A stretch of 64,000 nt of DNA from Paenibacillus campinasensis (GTDB lineage Bacteria; Bacillota; Bacilli; Paenibacillales; Paenibacillaceae): NCBI RefSeq assembly GCF_002272015.1, contig NZ_NPBY01000045.1:124001-188000 (forward strand), read 5' to 3'. The notes below the pieces were generated by a model. It did no database searches. It had not been told where the DNA came from and worked only from the letters and a program-made list of their open reading frames with translations. Below, piece by piece: positions 58,233 through 64,000 of this stretch (positions within the stretch are counted from its first letter, which is position 1; the number at the start of each line of letters is the position of its first letter). Both the position numbers and the translations under genes were made by a program.

Positions 58233-60663
58233 TCAGGCGGTTCCTGGCGGCAGTGTTATGCCTGGGGGAATGGTGTTGCCCAAGGAGCCTGAAGCTTCAA
58301 GGAATTCTTCGGGGTCCTACGATTCTGCTGCAGGAAGTGAGCCGCCTCACAGCAGCCTATTCTTGCGCATTTCCCCAGGGCCGCTGATCTATCGTATATT
58401 GATTACGCTGCCTGTAGCAGGGCTGCTCTCCCAGTGGCTGCTGCCGCTGCTGGAACTGGGCGGTGACAGCGGACGGGTCGTTGACACGCTTGCCTTATGG
58501 GCGGCGGTGCTGATCATCCAAGGGGTGTTCACGGTAAGCGGATGTGTCTGGCTGCCGCTCAATCTTGTGATCCTTATCCTGTTGTGTGGCCAGTTGTCCG
58601 GGAGCGGGCCGGCTTTAGACTGGGTAGTATCCTATGCTGCTGATATCGTGCCAACGGATGTCGGGCAATTCAGGCAAACGCTTCGGTTTACGGAGCTGAG
58701 CAGGGAGAGCAGGACGCTGATCCTGCTTACAGGCTGGGCCATTCTCGTATCGGCAGTCCAGATGATGGCGGTGTATCGCCGGACGATATGGTTGTTTTCG
58801 GTCTCGACGCTGGTGTATTTGCTGCTGCTGGAGCTGTTTGTCATTGAGAGCGCTTATCGCTATATCGCCTATACGCTAGGGCTTATGCTGCTGGCGCAGG
58901 GAATGATGCAGCTGCTCCGACTAAGACAGGGGCAGGAGGCAGAGCTGCGCGAGCAACGGAGCGAGGGTTCGCAACAGGGGCAGGAGCAGAGGTTCTGGCT
59001 GGATCCCGCTCGCCCTGTGGTGCGTGCTGGGGGCGGCCGCGCCATCCGGCATCAGCCGGGGCGAGTCCCGCTGCTGCGCTGGTGTACGGTTGTGCCGGTG
59101 GCCGTTGCCATTATGCTGGGCGCGGGTCATTTAGCCGGAGGCATCGCGGAGCCCGCTGCCGGGACCGGAGTGACTCCGCAGCAAATGGCAATGACGGTCG
59201 CGGATTGGGCTGCCAGCCTGCGCCATGAGATCGAGCTGGTGCCAACCGTAACCATGACTGGCTATGATGCTTCCGATGCGGAATTGGGCGGGCCGCTTGA
59301 AATGAACGATGCGCTGCTGTTCACGGCGTCCACACCGGTGCCGACGTATTGGCGCGGTGATGTGTACAGCCGATATGACGGGCGGAAGTGGCTGCCGCAC
59401 CGGCCTGCTTTGTCCTCGGTGAAGACCGGCGTTGATCTGAGATCGGTCCTGCCGGATTGGGGGGGAGCGGGCCGGGAGACTGTCGTTCAGGGGATTACGT
59501 TTGCCAAGGCGGAAACGGGTCTAAGCACGCTGCTGTCCGGCGGCAGCATCGTGGAGGTAACCGAGCTGGAAACTGTCCGGCGCGAGGTGGAGAGGCTGTC
59601 CGTGGACCGTATGGCACAGACGATAGCTATCCAGGGCGGAGCGGCGATCCCGATCAGCGGCTATACGGTCAAGGCCGAGCTGAACCGCCCGAAGGAGCAG
59701 GAGCTGCGCCGGTCAGCAGGGGGAGACCCTGCGGCGATTCAAGACTTGTATTTGCAGCTGCCTGCGCATATTCCGGAGCGGGTCAGGGAGCTTGCTGCAG
59801 AAATAACGTCAGAAGCCGAGGGACGGTATGAGAGGGTCTCAGCGGTCGAAGCCTATCTGGAGCGGAACTACGCCTATTCGCTGGACACCAGTGTGCCTCC
59901 GGCGGGCAGTGATTTTGTCGATGATTTCCTGTTTGAATCGAGGAAGGGGTACTGCTCTCATTTTGCTACGGCGATGACGGTGCTGCTCCGAAGCGAGGGC
60001 ATTCCTGCGCGGTATGTGACAGGTTTTGCCCCGGGAGAGCCGGTTCAGGGAAAGAGCGGATTCTATCAGATTGCATATAAGGATGCCCATGCTTGGGTGG
60101 AGGTTTATTTTCCCGAGCATGGCTGGGTAGCGTTCGATCCTACGCCTGGCTTTGAACCGGGACAGGTGCCTGTCACAGAGGCGGAACAGCCTGTTGTGGA
60201 GACAACTCCTGATATGATGGAGAGCCTGATCGGCTTCGCGCGGAAGACGGCTCTGGCTGTGCAGTTGTGGTTAACCGGGGTGCGTCCCTTGCTGCTCGCG
60301 GTTGTTCTGCTGCTGGTCATTCCGGCGGCCGCTGCCGCAGTTATGCTGCTGCCGAAGCTCAGATTGGCGCTGGCGTTTGCGCGGCTTGCCCGGCATATGG
60401 CTGTCACCGGACGGGATGGCTTGCTGTCTGCCGCCCAGCTGGTGCTGGACAGGCTGCAGAAGTCCTTCGGCCCGCTTGGAAAGGGACAGACCATGCGTCA
60501 ATATATGGATGCCTTGCCGATTGCTGACGATGAGCTGAAAGCGGAGATCGCGCTGTTTGCATCCCGCTGGGAGCGGGCGGCCTATGTGGATTTGCGGTGG
60601 TCGCGCACGGAAAAGACAGCCTTTTTGCGGCAATGTATCCGGATTGTCAAAAAACTGGTATGA
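58201..60663 (+). CDS. Transglutaminase-like membrane protein (TgpA type)
   Basis: 820 residues. Polar N-terminus, then about five membrane segments between residues 60 and 240 and one more at 300, a large extracytoplasmic domain with the transglutaminase-like triad Cys585 (RKGYCSHFATAM), His630 (YKDAHAWVEVYF) and Asp646 (VAFDPTPGF), another membrane segment near 705 and a C-terminal DUF4129-like helical part. In TgpA-type proteins the catalytic domain faces outside. ATG 58201 follows GGAGGTGA and overlaps the DUF58 gene by 32 bases. The MoxR-DUF58-transglutaminase order is a well-known envelope operon of unclear function. Confidence 0.92.
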   Translation: MQTSGKSLPIDQAVPGGSVMPGGMVLPKEPEASRNSSGSYDSAAGSEPPHSSLFLRISPGPLIYRILITLPVAGLLSQWLLPLLELGGDSGRVVDTLALWAAVLIIQGVFTVSGCVWLPLNLVILILLCGQLSGSGPALDWVVSYAADIVPTDVGQFRQTLRFTELSRESRTLILLTGWAILVSAVQMMAVYRRTIWLFSVSTLVYLLLLELFVIESAYRYIAYTLGLMLLAQGMMQLLRLRQGQEAELREQRSEGSQQGQEQRFWLDPARPVVRAGGGRAIRHQPGRVPLLRWCTVVPVAVAIMLGAGHLAGGIAEPAAGTGVTPQQMAMTVADWAASLRHEIELVPTVTMTGYDASDAELGGPLEMNDALLFTASTPVPTYWRGDVYSRYDGRKWLPHRPALSSVKTGVDLRSVLPDWGGAGRETVVQGITFAKAETGLSTLLSGGSIVEVTELETVRREVERLSVDRMAQTIAIQGGAAIPISGYTVKAELNRPKEQELRRSAGGDPAAIQDLYLQLPAHIPERVRELAAEITSEAEGRYERVSAVEAYLERNYAYSLDTSVPPAGSDFVDDFLFESRKGYCSHFATAMTVLLRSEGIPARYVTGFAPGEPVQGKSGFYQIAYKDAHAWVEVYFPEHGWVAFDPTPGFEPGQVPVTEAEQPVVETTPDMMESLIGFARKTALAVQLWLTGVRPLLLAVVLLLVIPAAAAAVMLLPKLRLALAFARLARHMAVTGRDGLLSAAQLVLDRLQKSFGPLGKGQTMRQYMDALPIADDELKAEIALFASRWERAAYVDLRWSRTEKTAFLRQCIRIVKKLV

Positions 60664-60682
60664 AAACGTCGGGGCCTCTTTC

Positions 60683-60712
60683 TTGACGGTATGAATTCAG
60701 GTTGCGTATAAT
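60683..60712 (+). promoter_or_regulatory. Promoter of guaA
   Basis: TTGACG (60683-60688), 18 bases, TATAAT (60707-60712). Confidence 0.65.
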
Positions 60713-60741
60713 TAATTTCATTAATCAAGGGAGGCCCGGTA

Positions 60742-62280
60742 ATGAACAAGCCTAATGAAATCATCGTAGTTATGGACTTCGGTGGACAGTACAACCAACT
60801 TATAGCACGACGCATTCGTGATCTGGGCGTATATAGCGAACTGCTGCCATATAATACGCCTGTCGAGAAGATTAAAGCGATGTCGCCTCGCGGAATCGTA
60901 TTCTCTGGCGGACCATCCAGCGTATATTCGGAGAATGCTCCGCATGTCGATCCTGCGATCTATGATCTGGGCGTGCCGATCTTCGGCATTTGCTATGGTA
61001 TGCAGCTGATGGCCCAGCAGCTGGACGGCAAGGTAGAGCGCGCGTCCAAGCGCGAGTACGGCAAGGCCGAGCTGGAGTTCAAGCCGGATACAACGCTGAT
61101 CAAAGGGCTGGAGCTGAAGCAGACAGTATGGATGAGCCACGGCGACCATGTCGTCACGCTGCCAACAGGGTTCAAGCTGGATGCCGGTACGGAATCTGCT
61201 CCAATCGCGGCGATGAGCAATGAAGAGAAGAAGATGTACGCGGTGCAATTCCATCCGGAAGTACGCCATTCCGTTCAAGGTAACGAGATGATCAAGAACT
61301 TCCTGTATGAAGTGTGTCAATGCGAAGGCAACTGGAGCATGGAAACCTTCATCGAGGACCAGGTCCGCGAGATCCGTGAAGTGGTCGGGGAGCAAAAGGT
61401 GCTGTGTGCGCTTAGCGGCGGTGTCGATTCTTCCGTCGTGGCGATGCTGATTCATAAAGCGATTGGCGATCAGCTCACCTGTATGTTTATCGACCACGGT
61501 TTGCTCCGCAAAGGCGAGGCGGAGAGCGTCATGGACACTTTTGTCGGCAAGTTCGACATGAAGGTCGTTAAGATCGATGCGCGCGATCGTTTTATGTCCA
61601 AGCTTAAGGGCGTGGAGGATCCGGAGAAAAAACGGAAAATCATCGGCAACGAGTTCATTTATGTGTTTGACGAGGAATCCAGCAAGTTCGATGATTTTGC
61701 TTTCCTTGCACAAGGCACGCTGTACACCGACATTGTGGAGAGCGGCACGGACACGGCACATACGATCAAGTCGCATCATAATGTCGGCGGACTGCCGGAG
61801 GACATGAAGTTTAAGCTGATCGAGCCGCTGAAGGCTCTCTTTAAGGATGAGGTTCGCAAGGTCGGTGCAGAGCTCGGCTTGCCGGACGAAATCGTACACC
61901 GTCAGCCATTCCCGGGTCCGGGTCTGGCGATTCGGGTGCTGGGCGAGGTTACCGAGGAGAAGCTGCAAATTGTGCGCGACTCCGATTACATCCTGCGTGA
62001 AGAGATTGCAAAGGCTGGCCTTGACCGTGAGATCTGGCAGTACTTCACCGCCCTGCCGAACATGAAGAGTGTTGGTGTTATGGGGGATGCCCGTACCTAT
62101 TCCTACACCGTCGGCATCCGCGCCGTAACCTCCATCGACGGCATGACCGCCGACTGGGCGCGTATTCCGTGGGACGTGCTGGAGAAGATTTCGGTGCGTA
62201 TCGTCAACGAAGTGGAGAACGTCAACCGGATCGTGTATGACGTGACGTCCAAGCCACCAGCAACGATTGAGTGGGAATAA
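60742..62280 (+). CDS. guaA: GMP synthase (glutamine-hydrolysing) GuaA
   Basis: Converts XMP to GMP with glutamine and ATP. 512 residues: class I glutaminase with Cys in [13 protein letters not shown] and His/Glu in [13 protein letters not shown] pyrophosphatase loop [15 protein letters not shown]-terminal dimerisation part ending PPATIEWE, the universal GuaA ending. RBS GGGAGG. No riboswitch precedes it; the riboswitch lies after it, before the permease gene. Confidence 0.97.
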   Translation: MNKPNEIIVVMDFGGQYNQLIARRIRDLGVYSELLPYNTPVEKIKAMSPRGIVFSGGPSSVYSENAPHVDPAIYDLGVPIFGICYGMQLMAQQLDGKVERASKREYGKAELEFKPDTTLIKGLELKQTVWMSHGDHVVTLPTGFKLDAGTESAPIAAMSNEEKKMYAVQFHPEVRHSVQGNEMIKNFLYEVCQCEGNWSMETFIEDQVREIREVVGEQKVLCALSGGVDSSVVAMLIHKAIGDQLTCMFIDHGLLRKGEAESVMDTFVGKFDMKVVKIDARDRFMSKLKGVEDPEKKRKIIGNEFIYVFDEESSKFDDFAFLAQGTLYTDIVESGTDTAHTIKSHHNVGGLPEDMKFKLIEPLKALFKDEVRKVGAELGLPDEIVHRQPFPGPGLAIRVLGEVTEEKLQIVRDSDYILREEIAKAGLDREIWQYFTALPNMKSVGVMGDARTYSYTVGIRAVTSIDGMTADWARIPWDVLEKISVRIVNEVENVNRIVYDVTSKPPATIEWE

Positions 62281-62326
62281 GACCACGAAAAACGAAGGTT
62301 TGAACGTTTGATCTGAATCCGATGTA

Positions 62327-62360
62327 GTGCGGCAGCGAGTCCTTCGCTGCCGCACTTTTT
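62327..62360 (+). terminator. Terminator of guaA
   Basis: GTGCGGCAGCGA pairs with TCGCTGCCGCAC, then TTTTT. Confidence 0.93.
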
Positions 62361-62469
62361 GCGTTGGCTGCTTATATTCCTCAGGAGGCTGGAAATACTG
62401 GAAGTAATAGCTTTTGTAAAAATCACGAACATTAAAATGTAAAAATAGATTTAATATTCGTTTTTTTCA

Positions 62470-62498
62470 TTGACAACCTGAACGGACATGCCTACAAT
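62470..62498 (+). promoter_or_regulatory. Promoter of the riboswitch-controlled permease gene
   Basis: TTGACA (62470-62475), 17 bases, TACAAT (62493-62498), close to the sigma-A consensus. Confidence 0.8.
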
Positions 62499-62556
62499 AT
62501 GATTTGTGAAACTGATGGAACATGATGGCGGGAACGCCTGACAATAGGAATAGCAA

Positions 62557-62622
62557 TTCGTATAATTCCGGGAATTGGCCCGGAAGTTTCTACGAGGTCA
62601 CCGTAAATGATCTGGCTACGAA
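62557..62622 (+). promoter_or_regulatory. Purine riboswitch, guanine type
   Basis: P1 TTCGTA/TACGAA closes the aptamer; conserved TATAAT, AGTTTCTAC and CCGTAAAT core segments are present with P2 CCGGG/CCCGG and P3 GAGGTCA/TGATCTG. The base that pairs with the ligand (in GGCTACGA) is C, which indicates guanine/hypoxanthine rather than adenine. Confidence 0.93.
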
Positions 62623-62705
62623 GAGGGATGAGGATAGAGGGTTGTGCTTTGGAGAAGAGCAATCTTGTTCAGGCGACCTGTACCTTTTCCGTGCTTACAG
62701 CGAGG

Positions 62706-62740
62706 ACCCGGGGAATTAGGATATACCCGGGTTGTTTGTC
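62706..62740 (+). terminator. Riboswitch expression-platform terminator
   Basis: ACCCGGG (62706-62712) pairs with CCCGGGT (62726-62732), followed by TGTTTGTC. With guanine bound the aptamer would let this hairpin form and stop transcription. Confidence 0.6.
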
Positions 62741-62789
62741 GTTCACATCGTGTTCATTCGTACATACTTTTAAGGGGGATATCTCTACA

Positions 62790-64000
62790 ATGGAACGTTT
62801 CTTTAAGTTAAAGGAACACGGGACCAATGTCAGAACCGAGATGATTGCAGGCCTGACGACTTTCATGACGATGGCCTACATCCTCTTGGTCAACAACCTG
62901 TTCCTCGGCCCTGAGGGCGCAGGAATTCCGGCAGAAGGCGTATTCTTCGCCACCGCTGTCGGCGCAGGTCTGGTGACGATTGTGATGGGTCTGTTTGTTA
63001 ACATTCCGGTCGCGCTGGCTCCTGGTATGGGTCTGAACGCATACTTCATGACGGTGGTTCTAAGCTCGAACGGGGCGATTACGTGGCAGGCTGCACTTGG
63101 TGCGGTATTTCTATCCGGTATCGTATTCCTGATTCTGACCGTTACGAAGATTCGTCAGATCTTGTTAACAGCCGTGCCGGACAACCTGAAAATTGCAATT
63201 ACGGTCGGTATTGGTCTGTTCATTACGATCATCGGTTTGAAGCTCGGTAATCTGGTGACGGTCTCGATCAATCCGGGGACAGATGTGAGCCAGCCTGTTG
63301 CGGGCGGAGCTTTCAATCTGGGGATGGGCAATTTTATCGATCATAAGGATACGCTGCTGGCCCTGATCGGTCTGCTCTTGATTGCGGTCATGATGGTGCT
63401 GAAGCTGAAAGGCGCTTTGCTGATCGGTATCGTACTGACTACGCTGATCGGGATTCCGATGGGCGTTACGGATCTGTCCAGCCTGAACGGTGCAAGCTGG
63501 TTCCCTTCTTTTGAGAACCTGGCTGTAGGTCAGATGGATCTGAAGGGTGCCATTGGCATTGGACTTCTTGAAGTGATCTTTATCTTTACGTTTGTAGAGC
63601 TGTTTGATACATTTGGCACGCTCGTCGGAACGGCGGGACGCGCAGGGCTGCTGAAGAACAAGGAAGAAGGCGAGAAGAAGCTTGGAAAAGCGATGCTCGT
63701 TGATGCAGGCGGCGTCAGCGCCGGTGCATTCCTTGGTACAAGTACGATCACAGCTTATGTTGAAAGTACTGCGGGCGTCGCTGAAGGCGGACGCACAGGT
63801 CTGACGGCAGTAACGACCGGTATACTGTTCATTCTGGCGCTGTTCCTGGCTCCGATCGCGCTGGTGGTTCCATCGGCGGCGACTGCTCCGGCGCTGGTCG
63901 TTGTGGGCGTGCTGATGATGAATCAGGTTCGCAAAATCGATTGGGACGATTTCTTCCAGGCGTTCCCGGCATTCCTGACAATCGTGCTGATGCCGTTCAC
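62790..64000 (+). CDS. pbuG: NCS2-family guanine/hypoxanthine permease, PbuG-like (3' partial)
   Basis: About 403 codons before the right edge, still open. The product begins MERFFKLKEHGTNVRTEMIAG-type (FKLKEHGTNVRTE then GLTTFMTMAYI), the AzgA/PbuG opening. Further family motifs: ALAPGMGLNAYF, VGIGLFITIIGLK, FVELFDTFGTLVGTAGRAGLL and GTSTITAYVESTAGVAEGGRTG, which hold the substrate-binding residues of AzgA-like transporters. About ten membrane segments are covered. Control by the guanine riboswitch fits uptake of guanine or hypoxanthine. RBS TAAGGGGG. Confidence 0.94.
   Translation, partial: MERFFKLKEHGTNVRTEMIAGLTTFMTMAYILLVNNLFLGPEGAGIPAEGVFFATAVGAGLVTIVMGLFVNIPVALAPGMGLNAYFMTVVLSSNGAITWQAALGAVFLSGIVFLILTVTKIRQILLTAVPDNLKIAITVGIGLFITIIGLKLGNLVTVSINPGTDVSQPVAGGAFNLGMGNFIDHKDTLLALIGLLLIAVMMVLKLKGALLIGIVLTTLIGIPMGVTDLSSLNGASWFPSFENLAVGQMDLKGAIGIGLLEVIFIFTFVELFDTFGTLVGTAGRAGLLKNKEEGEKKLGKAMLVDAGGVSAGAFLGTSTITAYVESTAGVAEGGRTGLTAVTTGILFILALFLAPIALVVPSAATAPALVVVGVLMMNQVRKIDWDDFFQAFPAFLTIVLMPF

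Noticed and set aside
60721..62355. 544-codon frame on the minus strand opposite guaA
   Set aside because: GuaA is unmistakable on the other strand; the frame also runs through the guaA terminator and promoter.

Overview
The window reads as chromosome of a Paenibacillus-like member of the Bacillota. The clues are Gram-positive ribosome binding sites (AGGAGG-type), GTG/TTG starts, an LplABC-type transporter without its own ATPase next to an AraC-type response regulator, secreted hydrolases carrying copper-amine-oxidase-like domains, Ecs, bacilliredoxin, a YneF-like protein, and a guanine riboswitch in front of a purine permease. Both ends cut through genes (response regulator at the left, purine permease at the right). 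I saw no rRNA, tRNA, CRISPR array, insertion sequence or prophage.

Layout. 1-6.8 kb: galactan/oligosaccharide uptake block (AraC response regulator, solute-binding lipoprotein, two permeases, secreted GH53 galactanase); three of its promoters share a cis-element. 6.8-18.4 kb: MarR regulator, EcsAB, HI0933-type flavoprotein, KinB-like sensor kinase, bacilliredoxin, NadE, AcpS, MutY, MFS transporter, SodA. 18.7-24.6 kb: a four-gene unit made of a large secreted multi-module protein, an ABC ATPase, an FtsX/MacB-like permease and a HlyD-like adaptor. 25-29.2 kb: GNAT, signal peptidase I, a QueG-Ogt fusion, YneF-like protein, FolE. 29.3-31.4 kb: lipoprotein, lipase with a C-terminal WXG-like domain and a WXG-type small protein on the minus strand; this looks like a type VII secretion toxin/immunity cassette of reverse (TslA-like) architecture. 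31.6-40 kb: a helical-bundle/superoxide dismutase fusion, alpha/beta hydrolase, IclR regulator, GntR plus membrane protein pair, a 50-residue unknown protein, aconitase. 40-51.3 kb: amidase-like protein, Ddl, UV endonuclease, inositol phosphatase, SGNH esterase, ANT(6)-like protein, HemL, LCP protein, Bcp. 51.5-54.9 kb: polysaccharide deacetylase, then a DUF1641-Ndh operon behind a Rex-like operator and a structured leader. 55.3-60.7 kb: MoxR / DUF58 / transglutaminase operon, the DUF58 protein being interrupted by tandem-repeat sequence. 60.7-64 kb: GuaA, guanine riboswitch, purine permease.

The most promising leads are the reverse-type lipase cassette, the multi-stem leader ahead of DUF1641-ndh, the four-gene exporter unit with its unrecognised 856-residue secreted protein, and the shared promoter element of the galactan block. 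All calls are by reading and family knowledge; no alignment, folding or database search was run.
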